Positions 25,660 to 34,347 of a stretch of DNA of 34,446 bases are shown here, one piece after another. A program made the position numbers and the translations under genes. Below the pieces are notes generated by a model, which saw only the letters and a program-made list of their open reading frames with translations, made no database searches and was not told the origin of the DNA. Every line of letters starts with the position of its first letter. Positions within the stretch are counted from its first letter, which is position 1. Source of the stretch: SIG575 sp964474295 (GTDB lineage: Bacteria; Bacillota; Clostridia; Oscillospirales; Acutalibacteraceae); the NCBI GenBank assembly GCA_964474295.1, contig CAYYRN010000020.1, positions 1 through 34,446 of the forward strand. Direction: 5' to 3'.

Positions 25660-25673
25660 TTAAAATCACTCCT

Positions 25674-26624
25674 TTATTCTTCTTCCGCGCGGAGCTCGAA
25701 ACCAAGGGAGGACAACTTTGCAACAACCTCATCAAGAGATTTTCTGCCGAGGTTTCTAACCTTCATCATGTCATCCTCAGACTTGTTAATCAAGTCCTCA
25801 ACAGTATTGATACCCGCTCTCTTCAAGCAATTGAATGAGCGAACGGACAGGTCAAGTTCCTCAATGGTCATCTCTAAGATTTTTTCTTTACCGTTGTCAT
25901 CTTTCTCGACCATAACCTCTGTGTCGTATGCCTCATCAGAGAGGTCACCGAAGAGGTTGAGGTGCTCGTTGAGGATCTTGGCTGCGAGAGAAACGGCTTC
26001 CTTTGCGGTAATTGTGCCGTTTGTCCACACTTCAAGCGTGAGCTTGTCATAGTCGGTAATCTGACCGACACGTGTGTTCTCAACTGTATAGTTAACCTTG
26101 ATTACGGGAGTATAGATTGAGTCAATTGCGATTACGCCGATTGCAGGCTGCATAATTTTCTTATTACGCTCTGCCGAAACATAACCGCGTCCTTTATCAC
26201 AGGTCAACTCCATATACACATGAGCATTTTTATCCAACGATGCAATGTGATGTTCGGGATTGATGATTTCGACCTCACTGTCGGTTTTTATGTCACCGGC
26301 AGTAATTTCGCCTTCACCGTCAGCCTCGATATACATTACCTTGGGACCGTCACCGTGGAATTTCAAAATTACTTCTTTCAAATTAAGAACAATTTCTGTT
26401 ACATCTTCTTTAACGCCTTCAATTGTCGAGAACTCGTGAAGAACGTTATCGATTTTTACGGAAGTAATTGCATAACCCGGAAGCGATGAAAGAAGAACTC
26501 TTCTCATCGAGTTACCGAGAGTAAGTCCGTAACCTCTTTCAAGGGGTTCAAGAACAAACTTACCGTAGGTGCCGTTGGCTTCATGTGCAAGTGTTTCAAT
26601 TTTCGGTTTCTCTATTCCAATCAT
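25674..26624 (-). CDS. rpoA: RNA polymerase alpha subunit
   Basis: The alpha subunit dimerises to start RNA polymerase assembly. Its C-terminal domain contacts promoter UP elements and activators. The N-terminal domain shows GYGLTLGNSMRRVLLSSLPG. The C-terminal domain shows LDLSVRSFNCLKRAGINTVE and RNLGRKSLDEV. At 316 residues it is complete. It is separated from rpsD by 95 bases that contain a hairpin, the largest intergenic space in this operon. Confidence 0.98.
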   Translation of the reverse strand: MIGIEKPKIETLAHEANGTYGKFVLEPLERGYGLTLGNSMRRVLLSSLPGYAITSVKIDNVLHEFSTIEGVKEDVTEIVLNLKEVILKFHGDGPKVMYIEADGEGEITAGDIKTDSEVEIINPEHHIASLDKNAHVYMELTCDKGRGYVSAERNKKIMQPAIGVIAIDSIYTPVIKVNYTVENTRVGQITDYDKLTLEVWTNGTITAKEAVSLAAKILNEHLNLFGDLSDEAYDTEVMVEKDDNGKEKILEMTIEELDLSVRSFNCLKRAGINTVEDLINKSEDDMMKVRNLGRKSLDEVVAKLSSLGFELRAEEE

Positions 26625-26668
26625 TTGAAAACCTCCTTCGTTTATGATATGTCACTCTTTTAGCTTAT

Positions 26669-26691
26669 GCGGCAAAATAATCTTTTACCGC
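26669..26691 (-). other. hairpin between rpsD and rpoA
   Basis: A 9-base stem (one wobble pair) with a 5-base loop: on the minus strand GCGGTAAAA pairs with TTTTGCCGC. No T tract follows, so it is not a standard terminator. It could be an RNA processing or regulatory site ahead of rpoA. Confidence 0.55.
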
Positions 26692-26719
26692 CAAACCCCA
26701 TATCCGACTGTTCAGCGGA

Positions 26720-27346
26720 TTATTTAGAGTAGAACTCAACGATGAGATGTTCTTCAACGGGAGCGCCGATCTGATCACGTTCGGGAAGTGAAACGATTTT
26801 TGCTGTTGCAGCATCCCTGTTAAGATCGAGCCACTGCGGAACAGGACGTGATGCGTTTGCTTCAAGAACTGCCTTGAACTTCTCGCTGTCCTTACTCTTG
26901 CTCTTAATGGAAACCGTATCTCCTGCTTTGAGAAGATATGACGGAATATCAACTTTCTTTGAGTTTACTTCGTAATGTCCATGAATTACAAGCTGTCTTG
27001 CCTCTGCTCTTGAGTTTGCCCAGCCGAGAAGATAAACAACGTTATCAAGTCTGCTTTCGCAAATTCTGAGAAGGTTTTCACCTGTAACACCCTGATGCTT
27101 TTCAGCCATCAGGAAATACTTATGAAACTGAGTTTCATTTACGCCGTAGTAACGTCTTGCCTGCTGCTTAGCACGAAGCTGCAAACCGTATTCGGAAACC
27201 TTTTTACGGCTCTGGCCATGCTGACCGGGAGCATATGAACGACGTTCAAAAGCGCATCTCTCTGTATAGCATCTGTCGCCTTTGAGGAAGAGCTTCTTGC
27301 CTTCACGGCGGCACAATTTACATACCGGGCCGGTATATCTTGCCAT
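26720..27346 (-). CDS. rpsD: 30S ribosomal protein S4, zinc-binding form
   Basis: S4 starts small-subunit assembly on 16S rRNA and often represses its own operon. Four cysteines (9, 12, 26, 31) form a zinc site as in Geobacillus S4. The S4 RNA-binding domain follows near residue 95 (RLDNVVYLLGWANSRAEARQ). It has 208 residues. Its place between rpsK and rpoA is the clostridial order; in Bacillus subtilis rpsD is elsewhere. Confidence 0.97.
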   Translation of the reverse strand: MARYTGPVCKLCRREGKKLFLKGDRCYTERCAFERRSYAPGQHGQSRKKVSEYGLQLRAKQQARRYYGVNETQFHKYFLMAEKHQGVTGENLLRICESRLDNVVYLLGWANSRAEARQLVIHGHYEVNSKKVDIPSYLLKAGDTVSIKSKSKDSEKFKAVLEANASRPVPQWLDLNRDAATAKIVSLPERDQIGAPVEEHLIVEFYSK

Positions 27347-27370
27347 AATATTACACCTCCAAAAATTAGG

Positions 27371-27775
27371 TTATACGCGTCTTCTCTTGGGAGGACGGCA
27401 GCCGTTGTGGGGAATCGGAGTTACATCCTTGATCATTGTAACATCAAGACCTGCTGTCTGCAATGCTCTGATTGCAGCTTCACGTCCCTGTCCGGGGCCT
27501 TTAACGTAAACCTCAACTGTTTTCATACCGTGGTCAATAGCAACTTTTGCTGCTGTTTCTGCTGCTGTCTGAGCTGCAAAGGGAGTAGATTTTCTTGAAC
27601 CTCTAAAGCCCATCTCACCTGCACTTGCCCATGAAACAGCGTTGCCCTGAGTGTCGGTAATTGTTACGATTGTGTTGTTGAAGGTGGATTGAATGTGAGC
27701 TGCTCCACGCTCGATATTCTTGCGTTCACGGCGTCTGCGTGTTGCACCGGCTTTTTTAGCTACTGTTTTTGCCAT
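27371..27775 (-). CDS. rpsK: 30S ribosomal protein S11
   Basis: S11 lies on the platform of the small subunit near the mRNA exit. Typical segments are AHIQSTFNNTIVTITD, the GFRGSRKSTPFAAQ loop, and the C-terminal TPIPHNGCRPPKRRRV. It has 134 residues. It lies 18 bases after rpsM and 24 before rpsD. Confidence 0.97.
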   Translation of the reverse strand: MAKTVAKKAGATRRRRERKNIERGAAHIQSTFNNTIVTITDTQGNAVSWASAGEMGFRGSRKSTPFAAQTAAETAAKVAIDHGMKTVEVYVKGPGQGREAAIRALQTAGLDVTMIKDVTPIPHNGCRPPKRRRV

Positions 27776-27793
27776 TACTTATTCCTCCTTCAA

Positions 27794-28162
27794 TTACTTC
27801 TTCTTGTTAGCTATTGTCTTTTTCGGACCCTTACGTGTGCGTGCGTTTGTCTTTGAACGCTGACCTCTTACGGGCAGACCCTTACGATGACGTACGCCAC
27901 GATAGCAACCGATTTCGATAAGCCTTTTAATATCAAATGCTGTTTCTCTTCTGAGGTCACCTTCAACTTTAACGTTGTGGTCAATATACTCACGAAGCTT
28001 AGAAACATCTTCTTCGGTCAAATCCTTAACTCTTGTGTCGGGATTGATACCTGTTGCTGCTATAATGTCACTTGCAGTTTTGCGACCGATACCGAAAATA
28101 TAGGTAAGAGCAATTTCAACTCTCTTTTCTCTCGGCAAGTCAACACCTGAAATACGTGCCAT
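27794..28162 (-). CDS. rpsM: 30S ribosomal protein S13
   Basis: S13 contacts the P-site tRNA and bridges the two subunits. The start MARISGVDLPREKRVEIALT, the helix-two-turn-helix, and the C-terminal RTNART-like segment (RSKTNARTRKGPKKTIANKK) are typical. It has 122 residues and lies 37 bases after rpmJ. Confidence 0.97.
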   Translation of the reverse strand: MARISGVDLPREKRVEIALTYIFGIGRKTASDIIAATGINPDTRVKDLTEEDVSKLREYIDHNVKVEGDLRRETAFDIKRLIEIGCYRGVRHRKGLPVRGQRSKTNARTRKGPKKTIANKKK

Positions 28163-28199
28163 TTGTCAGTTGCACCTCCATTAAGTGGTTTGCGTCGGA

Positions 28200-28313
28200 T
28201 TAACCCTGACGCTGCTTGTGCTTGGGATTTTCACAGATAACCATTACTTTTCCCTTGCGTTTAATAATCTTGCACTTCTCGCAAATTTTCTTTACAGAAG
28301 GTCTGACTTTCAT
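28200..28313 (-). CDS. rpmJ: 50S ribosomal protein L36
   Basis: This 37-residue protein begins MKVRPSVKKICEKCK and ends HKQRQG. Cys11, Cys14, Cys27 and His32 make the zinc-binding form, so a zinc-free backup is not what is encoded here. It is preceded by AGGAGG and lies between infA and rpsM, as expected. It is short and easily missed by automatic gene calling. Confidence 0.96.
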   Translation of the reverse strand: MKVRPSVKKICEKCKIIKRKGKVMVICENPKHKQRQG

Positions 28314-28342
28314 AATTGAATACCTCCTAATAATACTTGCTT

Positions 28343-28361
28343 AGCACAGCTTTGCTGTACT
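28343..28361 (-). other. hairpin between infA and rpmJ
   Basis: On the minus strand AGTACAGC pairs with GCTGTGCT (one wobble) around a 3-base loop in the 55-base space before rpmJ. There is no T tract. The role is unknown. Confidence 0.45.
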
Positions 28362-28368
28362 GTTTTAC

Positions 28369-28587
28369 TTATTTGGATCGCCAAGTAATTCGACCTCTTG
28401 TAAGGTCATACGGCGACATTTCTACCGTCACTTTATCTCCCGGAAGAATACGAATGTAGTTCATTCTGAGTTTTCCGGAAATGTGAGCTAAGATCTTAAC
28501 TCCGTTTTCCAATTCAACATTGAATGTTGCGTTCGGAAGAGCTTCGATAACGGTTCCTTCAACCTCTATCATATCCTGTTTGGACAT
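28369..28587 (-). CDS. infA: translation initiation factor IF-1
   Basis: IF-1 is a small OB-fold protein that blocks the A site during initiation. It has 72 residues and begins MSKQDMIEVEGTVIE. ATG 28587 lies 8 bases after AGGAGG; an in-frame TTG upstream is less likely. Its first 29 bases overlap the end of the KOW-protein gene in another frame, so the two are probably translationally coupled. Confidence 0.97.
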   Translation of the reverse strand: MSKQDMIEVEGTVIEALPNATFNVELENGVKILAHISGKLRMNYIRILPGDKVTVEMSPYDLTRGRITWRSK

Positions 28588-28855
28588 CAACAAAACCTCC
28601 TGATGATTTGTCTGCCTCGGCTTTAATTCTGCCGAGTGCTTTCCTTAACCTTCCATTGGCTGCCATTTCTTCGGGTGAAAGCATATAAGGTGTGACCTCA
28701 ATGTGCTTTGGGTTTTTTCGCTTGGGTTTTTCAACCCTGCGTTCTTTCCCGTCACTGATAAAAACATAGTTTTCGTCAGCCCCGACAACCGCAAAAATAT
28801 TGTTCGAATCGTGTCCGGCTTTCGACCTGACAACTCTGCCTGTTTTGAATTCCAC
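28559..28855 (-). CDS. KOW-domain RNA-binding protein, L14e-like
   Basis: This 98-residue protein has a KOW-type beta-barrel start (GRVVRSKAGHDSNNIFAVVG, then DENYVFISDGKERRVEKPKR). It resembles the small L14e/L27e-like proteins encoded between map and infA in many Bacillota, including YbzG of Bacillus. A ribosome or rRNA role is assumed from position and fold but is not shown. It starts at GTG 28855, with GGGAGG upstream, and its 3' end overlaps infA by 29 bases. Confidence 0.85.
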   Translation of the reverse strand: MEFKTGRVVRSKAGHDSNNIFAVVGADENYVFISDGKERRVEKPKRKNPKHIEVTPYMLSPEEMAANGRLRKALGRIKAEADKSSGGFVDVQTGYDRG

Positions 28856-28868
28856 GGCTTTCCTCCCA

Positions 28869-29618
28869 TTAAAGAGCGGTAAGAATTACCGGCCCGTCTG
28901 AGGTTATAGCCACCGTGTGTTCAAAATGTGCCGAAAGTTTTCCGTCAGCCGTTTTTACCGTCCAGCCGTCTGACATTGTTTTTACGCCTGCAACACCTTG
29001 ATTTATCATAGGTTCAATGGCAATTGTCATGCCCGGCAACAGACGCACACCTCTTCCCGGTGTGCCATAATTCGGTACGCTTGGGTCTTCATGAACTTTT
29101 CTGCCGATGCCGTGTCCCGTGAAGGTTCGCACAACACCGTAGCCTCGCTGTTCACAGTAATTTTGGATTGTCCAGCCGATATCACCGAGTCTGCCGCCTG
29201 CGAGCGCCTTTTTGATGCCTTCGTAAAGGCTCTCTTTTGTGACGTCGCACAGCCGCTGCGCCTCAGGACTTATTTTTCCTGCTGCGAAAGTGGCGGCATT
29301 ATCGCCGTTATATCCGCCGAGCTCGGCTCCAAGGTCAATGCTGACAATGTCGCCTTCCCTAATTACACGTTTTTTGCTCGGTATTCCGTGAATGACCTCA
29401 TCGTTTATGGAAATGCATGCGGTAGCAGGAAAATCATACAAATGAAGGAAATTCGGATTTGCACCCTGTTTCTTTATATATTCGTATGCGATCTTATCTA
29501 TTTCAGCGGTCGTGACGCCCGGCTGAACTGCTTTCCCTGCTGCCTTTAACGCTCCTGCCGATATTCTGCAAGCTTCACGCATAAGTGCAAGCTCGCGAGT
29601 GGTCTTGAGCACTATCAT
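28869..29618 (-). CDS. map: type I methionine aminopeptidase
   Basis: This enzyme removes the initiator methionine from nascent proteins, using two metal ions. The ligands are visible: Asp in SIDLGAELGGYNGDNAATF (both aspartates), His in TGHGIGRKVHEDPS, Glu in IAIEPMI, and Glu in HFEHTVAIT. At 249 residues it is the short type Ia form with no zinc-finger extension. It starts 2 bases after adk. Confidence 0.97.
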   Translation of the reverse strand: MIVLKTTRELALMREACRISAGALKAAGKAVQPGVTTAEIDKIAYEYIKKQGANPNFLHLYDFPATACISINDEVIHGIPSKKRVIREGDIVSIDLGAELGGYNGDNAATFAAGKISPEAQRLCDVTKESLYEGIKKALAGGRLGDIGWTIQNYCEQRGYGVVRTFTGHGIGRKVHEDPSVPNYGTPGRGVRLLPGMTIAIEPMINQGVAGVKTMSDGWTVKTADGKLSAHFEHTVAITSDGPVILTAL

Positions 29619-29620
29619 GC

Positions 29621-30253
29621 TTAATCCTCCAAAGCTTTAAGGGTAAGAGCAGTTGTGTCTTTAACTTCCTCCTGACCCTCAACTACACAAAGAATTCCTT
29701 TGTTGCCATAGTAGTTTTTAAGCGGTTCCGTCTGCTCATGGTAAACATTAAGTCTGTCAAGAACCGTATCCGGATGGTCATCCTTTCTCTGAACAAGCTC
29801 GCCGCCGCAGATGTTGCAAACGCCGTCTTTTGCAGGTTTCTTGTACTCCAAATGATATGAAGCACCGCAATCCTTACAAACACGTCTGCCGGACATTCTT
29901 TTGACGATTTTCTCATCGGGAACCTCGATATCGATAACCTTGTCAATGACAATGCCCATATTATCGAGAGCTTCTGCCTGAGGAATCGTGCGAGGGAAGC
30001 CGTCAAGGATAAATCCGTTATTACAGTCATCATTTGCAAGTCTGTCTTTGATGATGCCGATTACGACTTCATCGGGGACAAGCTGACCTGCATCGATGAA
30101 CGATTTTGCTTTAAGTCCCATTTCCGTGCCGTTTTTCAAAGCTTCACGGATAATGTTACCTGTTGAGATAGCAGGTATGGAAAGCTTTTCGCAGATAACC
30201 TCTGCCTGTGTTCCCTTACCTGCACCCGGTGCGCCGAGAAGAATAAGTTTCAT
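29621..30253 (-). CDS. adk: adenylate kinase, zinc LID form
   Basis: Adenylate kinase interconverts AMP, ADP and ATP. The P-loop GAPGAGKGTQ lies at residues 7-16. The LID domain holds a four-cysteine zinc site (CKDCGASYH and CNICGG), as in Gram-positive enzymes. At 210 residues it is the long form. The secY-adk-map order is typical of Bacillota, and the three genes are 20 and 2 bases apart. Confidence 0.97.
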   Translation of the reverse strand: MKLILLGAPGAGKGTQAEVICEKLSIPAISTGNIIREALKNGTEMGLKAKSFIDAGQLVPDEVVIGIIKDRLANDDCNNGFILDGFPRTIPQAEALDNMGIVIDKVIDIEVPDEKIVKRMSGRRVCKDCGASYHLEYKKPAKDGVCNICGGELVQRKDDHPDTVLDRLNVYHEQTEPLKNYYGNKGILCVVEGQEEVKDTTALTLKALED

Positions 30254-30273
30254 AAAAACACACTCTCCTTTAA

Positions 30274-31602
30274 TTAATCAAGGAAGCCCTTGTAGTGACG
30301 CATCATCATCTGGCTCTCAAGAGTCTTAACAGTTTCAAGAGCAACACCGACAAGAATGATAATCGATGTACCGCCCAAAGAAATGTTCATACCGTTTTCG
30401 AGGAACAGACCGCAAATCTGTGAGTAGAGAATCGGGAAGATTGCCACAACACTGATAAGCAATGCGCCGAGAAGTGTAATTCTCGAAAGGATTTTTCCGA
30501 TATAATCGGATGTGGGCTTGCCGGGACGAATACCGGGAATTGCGCCGCTGTTCTTTCTGATGTTGTTTGACATTTCAACGGGATTGTACTGGATTGACGC
30601 ATAGAAATATGCAAAGAAAATAATCAATACGAAGTACATAATACCGTATGCCCAGTGGTCGGAAGTAAATACATCAAAGAATTTCTTCCATCCGTCCGAG
30701 GGGTTTGAAATGAACAACTGAATCGTCGGCGGAAGTGAAAGAATTGAGCTTGCAAAGATAATCGGCATAACACCTGACATATTAACCTTAATCGGAATAT
30801 GTGTGCTTTGACCGCCGTACATCTTACGTCCTACAACTCTTTTTGCATACTGAACGGGAATTCGTCTTTCTGCGTTATCCATCCAAACGATGTAAGCAAT
30901 CATAAGAAGCATGATTACCACAACGAGGGGAGAAAGTACCCAATAAGCTCCGCCATACTGCAAATATCCGTAATCTGTGCTGAACAGATTTGCAAACATT
31001 GTAGGTATTCTCGAAACGATACCTGCAAAAAGGATAATTGAAATACCGTTGCCTATACCCTTATCATTGATTTGTTCACCGAGCCACATAATAAGTGCGG
31101 CACCTGCGGTGAAGCAAAGGATGATTGTTATTGCCTGGAAGACTGCCCAGAAGCCTGTGAAAGCACTGCCGTCGGCTGCAACCGAAAGGTAGTTGCCGCT
31201 TCTGAGGAAGAAGTAATAAGCTGTACTTTGCATAATTGCAAGACCGACTGTTACATAACGAGTGATTGTGGCAATTTTCTTTCTGCCTTCCTCGCCTTCC
31301 TTTGAGAGTCTTTCAAGAGGGGGAATAGCAACTGTCAAAAGCTGCATTATGATTGAACTGTTGATGTACGGTGTGATTGACATTGCGAAAATTGTACCAT
31401 AGTTGAATGCCTCACCTGTCATGATATTCAGGTACTGAATGAAAGTACCCGCATATGCACTGGAGTCAAGTCCGTCCGCAAGGTTAACAAACGGAACGGG
31501 AATGACTGAACCAATTCTGAAAATCAGAACAATGAGGGCGGTGAAAAGAATCTTCTTACGAAGCTCCGGAATTTTCCAAGCATTAACAAAGGTCTTGATC
31601 AT
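30274..31602 (-). CDS. secY: protein translocase subunit SecY
   Basis: SecY is the channel of the Sec translocon in the cytoplasmic membrane. It has 442 residues with ten hydrophobic segments, including the first helix KILFTALIVLIFRIGSVIPV and the C-terminal VGVALETVKTLESQMMMRHY. ATG 31602 lies one base after the rplO stop and is preceded by AGAGGTGG; longer readings run into rplO. It will export the signal-peptide proteins of this window. Confidence 0.97.
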   Translation of the reverse strand: MIKTFVNAWKIPELRKKILFTALIVLIFRIGSVIPVPFVNLADGLDSSAYAGTFIQYLNIMTGEAFNYGTIFAMSITPYINSSIIMQLLTVAIPPLERLSKEGEEGRKKIATITRYVTVGLAIMQSTAYYFFLRSGNYLSVAADGSAFTGFWAVFQAITIILCFTAGAALIMWLGEQINDKGIGNGISIILFAGIVSRIPTMFANLFSTDYGYLQYGGAYWVLSPLVVVIMLLMIAYIVWMDNAERRIPVQYAKRVVGRKMYGGQSTHIPIKVNMSGVMPIIFASSILSLPPTIQLFISNPSDGWKKFFDVFTSDHWAYGIMYFVLIIFFAYFYASIQYNPVEMSNNIRKNSGAIPGIRPGKPTSDYIGKILSRITLLGALLISVVAIFPILYSQICGLFLENGMNISLGGTSIIILVGVALETVKTLESQMMMRHYKGFLD

Positions 31603-31603
31603 G

Positions 31604-32047
31604 TCATACCACCTCTGCCTTTCCGCCTGCAGCCTCAATCTTAGATTTAGCTGTTTCAGAATAAGCGTTTACTTGAACTGTAAGCTTCTTTGCAATTTCA
31701 CCGTTGCCGAGAACCTTAACACCGTCAAGAGTTTTCTTTACAAGGCCGTTGTTTACAAGAGCCTCGATTGTTACTGTGTCGCCATCGTTGAATACCTTAT
31801 CAAGGCTTGCAATGTTAACTGTTGCATATTCCTTACGGAAAATGTTGTTGAAGCCTCTTTTGGGAATTCTTCTCTGCAAGGGCATCTGTCCGCCTTCAAA
31901 TCCGGGACGGATACCTCTGCCGGCACGTGCCTTCTGACCTTTATGTCCTTTACCGGCTGTTTTACCCTGGCCTGATGCGGGACCTCTACCGATACGCTTA
32001 CGTTCTTTTGTTGAACCCGGTACCGGGGAAAGTTCGTGCAGTTTCAT
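31604..32047 (-). CDS. rplO: 50S ribosomal protein L15
   Basis: L15 is a late-assembling large-subunit protein. It begins MKLHELSPVPGSTKERKRIG and has the Gly-rich GRGPASGQGKTAGKGHKGQK stretch that threads into rRNA. It has 147 residues. ATG 32047 follows GGAGGTG by 7 bases; the upstream reading MRQ is rejected. Confidence 0.97.
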   Translation of the reverse strand: MKLHELSPVPGSTKERKRIGRGPASGQGKTAGKGHKGQKARAGRGIRPGFEGGQMPLQRRIPKRGFNNIFRKEYATVNIASLDKVFNDGDTVTIEALVNNGLVKKTLDGVKVLGNGEIAKKLTVQVNAYSETAKSKIEAAGGKAEVV

Positions 32048-32064
32048 TTGTCGCACCTCCTTGC

Positions 32065-32244
32065 TTACGCTTCGGTTACCTCGATGAGGTGGTTAATTTT
32101 GTTGATTTTTCCTTGTGTCTGCGGGTTGCTCGGCTGAACCGAAACATCACCGATTTTGTGAAGACCAAGTGCATGGGCGGTGGCAATCTGGTCTTTTTTG
32201 CTTCCGATTAAGCTTCTTACAAGCTTTACCTGAACGTTTGCCAT
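32065..32244 (-). CDS. rpmD: 50S ribosomal protein L30
   Basis: This 59-residue protein begins MANVQVKLVRSLIGSKKDQI and ends HLIEVTEA, the L30 pattern. It lies between rpsE and rplO, as expected, with spaces of 14 and 17 bases. It is short, and I read it directly from the minus strand. Confidence 0.96.
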   Translation of the reverse strand: MANVQVKLVRSLIGSKKDQIATAHALGLHKIGDVSVQPSNPQTQGKINKINHLIEVTEA

Positions 32245-32258
32245 TTAGTCCACCCTCC

Positions 32259-32762
32259 TTAACCTAAAATTTCTTTTGTTGATTTTCCACGAATCGCAGC
32301 AACTTCATCTGCATTGCGAAGCTTGGAAAGACCGTCAATAGTTGCTCTAACAACATTGCACGGATTGTTTGAACGAAGAGCCTTTGAACGGATATCCTTG
32401 ATACCTACTGTTTCAACAACAGCACGCACGGGACCGCCGGCGATAACGCCTGTACCGGGAGCAGCGGGTTTCATAAGAACTACGCCTGCACCGAATTTGC
32501 CGATTACCTCATGAGGAATTGTTGTTCCCTTGAGAGAAACTTTAATAAGATTCTTTTTGGCATCTTCAATACCCTTACGGATAGCGTCCGGTACTTCACC
32601 GGATTTACCGAGACCGAAGCCTACGGTTCCGTTACCGTCGCCAACAACCACAAGAGCTGCGAATTTGAAAATTCTACCGCCCTTAACTGTCTTTGAAACA
32701 CGGTTGATGGTAACTACTCTTTCCTGAAGCTCGTTTGTTGCCTGTGTGTCAATATTAGCCAA
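32259..32762 (-). CDS. rpsE: 30S ribosomal protein S5
   Basis: S5 supports mRNA unwinding and decoding accuracy. The segment LQERVVTINRVSKTVKGGRI and the GNGTVGFGLGKSGEVPDAI loop are typical, as is the C-terminal VVRATIDGLSKL. It has 167 residues. It lies 15 bases after rplR. Confidence 0.97.
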   Translation of the reverse strand: MANIDTQATNELQERVVTINRVSKTVKGGRIFKFAALVVVGDGNGTVGFGLGKSGEVPDAIRKGIEDAKKNLIKVSLKGTTIPHEVIGKFGAGVVLMKPAAPGTGVIAGGPVRAVVETVGIKDIRSKALRSNNPCNVVRATIDGLSKLRNADEVAAIRGKSTKEILG

Positions 32763-32777
32763 AGTTATTCCTCCTTC

Positions 32778-33137
32778 TTAGAACTTGAGGCCGCCTTCAC
32801 GGGCGCCTTCGGCCAGCTCTTGCACACGGCCGTGATAGATATATCCGCCACGGTCGAATACTACGTCTGTAATATCCTTCTCGATGGCTCTTTTTGCGAG
32901 CATTTCGCCAACCTTGCGGGCTGCGGATTTATTTCCGCCGTATTCTTCAAAATCTTTCTCAACAGATGATGCTGTAACGAGTGTTACACCGTTTACGTCA
33001 TCGATTAACTGAGCGTAGATATTCTGAAGGGAGCGGAATACACTAAGACGAGGACGCGCTGCCGTTCCGCTGATTTTGCCGCGGACTCTCTTATGGCGCT
33101 GACTTCTTGCCTTATTGCTGTCAGGTCTGTTAACCAT
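32778..33137 (-). CDS. rplR: 50S ribosomal protein L18
   Basis: L18 binds 5S rRNA. The region RHKRVRGKISGTAARPRLSV and the C-terminal VVFDRGGYIYHGRVQELAEG are diagnostic. It has 119 residues and starts at an ATG 24 bases after rplF. Confidence 0.97.
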   Translation of the reverse strand: MVNRPDSNKARSQRHKRVRGKISGTAARPRLSVFRSLQNIYAQLIDDVNGVTLVTASSVEKDFEEYGGNKSAARKVGEMLAKRAIEKDITDVVFDRGGYIYHGRVQELAEGAREGGLKF

Positions 33138-33161
33138 AATTTTTCACTCCTTGATGTTAGA

Positions 33162-33707
33162 TTATTTACCGCCCTTAGCGGCCTTACCTTCTTTGCGGCG
33201 GATGTGTTCGTCAACATACTTGATGCCCTTGCCTTTGTAGGGTTCGGGAGGACGTACTTCACGAACTTCTGCTGCAAACTGGCCGACTTTCTGTTTGTCA
33301 GATCCTGAAATGATGATCTTGTTCGGACCGGGAACTTCGATTTTGATACCGTCGATTTCCGGAATGTTAACAAGGTGAGAGTAACCAACTGTAAGAACGA
33401 GTTCGTTGCCCTGCTTTGCGGCACGGTAACCGACACCGTTTACTTCAAGCTCCTTTGAGAAGCCCTTGCTTACACCTTCAACCATGTTAGCGATGAGAGT
33501 ACGGGTAAGTCCGTGAAGGGACTTGTTGAGATTCTCATCATTGGGACGTGTAACAACTATAACGTTGCCGTCCTTTTCAACTGTGATATTCTTATGCACT
33601 GTTCTGGTGAGTTCGCCCTTGGGGCCTTTAACGGTTACAGTGCTGCCGTCGATTGTTACATCAACACCTGCCGGAATATCAATCGGCATTTTGCCTATAC
33701 GTGACAT
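33162..33707 (-). CDS. rplF: 50S ribosomal protein L6
   Basis: L6 lies near the GTPase centre. The start MSRIGKMPIDIPAGVDVTID and the C-terminal VREVRPPEPYKGKGIKY are diagnostic. It has 181 residues, full length, and lies 15 bases after rpsH. Confidence 0.97.
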   Translation of the reverse strand: MSRIGKMPIDIPAGVDVTIDGSTVTVKGPKGELTRTVHKNITVEKDGNVIVVTRPNDENLNKSLHGLTRTLIANMVEGVSKGFSKELEVNGVGYRAAKQGNELVLTVGYSHLVNIPEIDGIKIEVPGPNKIIISGSDKQKVGQFAAEVREVRPPEPYKGKGIKYVDEHIRRKEGKAAKGGK

Positions 33708-33722
33708 TCTAACAGCACCTCC

Positions 33723-34121
33723 TTACCAGATGAATGCAAGAACTTCACCGCCGACATTTGCCTTGCGTGCGTCCTTGTCTGTCATAATACCCATTGATGT
33801 TGAAACGATTGCGATGCCGAGGCCTTTCATAACCTTAGGCATATCCTCGCAGCTTGAGTAAATACGCAGACCGGGTTTTGATACTCTGCGTAAACCGGTA
33901 ATGACCTGACTTTTGTTCGGGCCGTATTTAAGGATAATTTCAATCATACCCTGTTTACCGTCTTCTTCAACAGAAAAACTTTTTATATAACCCTCATCAA
34001 CAAGAATCTGAGCAATTGCTTTTTTCATGTTGGATGCGGGAACTTTCACCGAGTCATGCTTCGCTGAATTAGCGTTGCGGATTCTTGTAAGCATATCGGC
34101 GATAGAATCAGTAATTTGCAT
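33723..34121 (-). CDS. rpsH: 30S ribosomal protein S8
   Basis: S8 organises the central domain of 16S rRNA and in E. coli represses the spc operon. The start MQITDSIADMLTRIRNANSA and the C-terminal MGIMTDKDARKANVGGEVLA are typical. It has 132 residues. Confidence 0.97.
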   Translation of the reverse strand: MQITDSIADMLTRIRNANSAKHDSVKVPASNMKKAIAQILVDEGYIKSFSVEEDGKQGMIEIILKYGPNKSQVITGLRRVSKPGLRIYSSCEDMPKVMKGLGIAIVSTSMGIMTDKDARKANVGGEVLAFIW

Positions 34122-34149
34122 ACCGTCAACCTCCTTTTAACAATTGCTC

Positions 34150-34335
34150 TTACCAACTGGCCTTCTTAACTCCGGGAATTTTGCCCTCATGAGCAAGCTC
34201 CCTGAAGCAGATACGGCATACTCCGTACTTGCGAAGGTAGGCATGTGGTCTACCGCAGATTTTACATCTGTTGTACTGTCTTGTTGAGAATTTTGCAGCT
34301 CTCTGCTGTTTCTCTTTCATTGCTTTTTTGGCCAC
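34150..34335 (-). CDS. rpsZ: 30S ribosomal protein S14 type Z
   Basis: This 61-residue S14 has the zinc ribbon Cys24, Cys27, Cys40, Cys43 (RCKICGRPH and GVCRICF), so it is the zinc-dependent form. It lies between rplE and rpsH as in other Bacillota. It is also called rpsN in some annotations. Confidence 0.97.
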   Translation of the reverse strand: MAKKAMKEKQQRAAKFSTRQYNRCKICGRPHAYLRKYGVCRICFRELAHEGKIPGVKKASW

Positions 34336-34347
34336 AGTAATTCCTCC

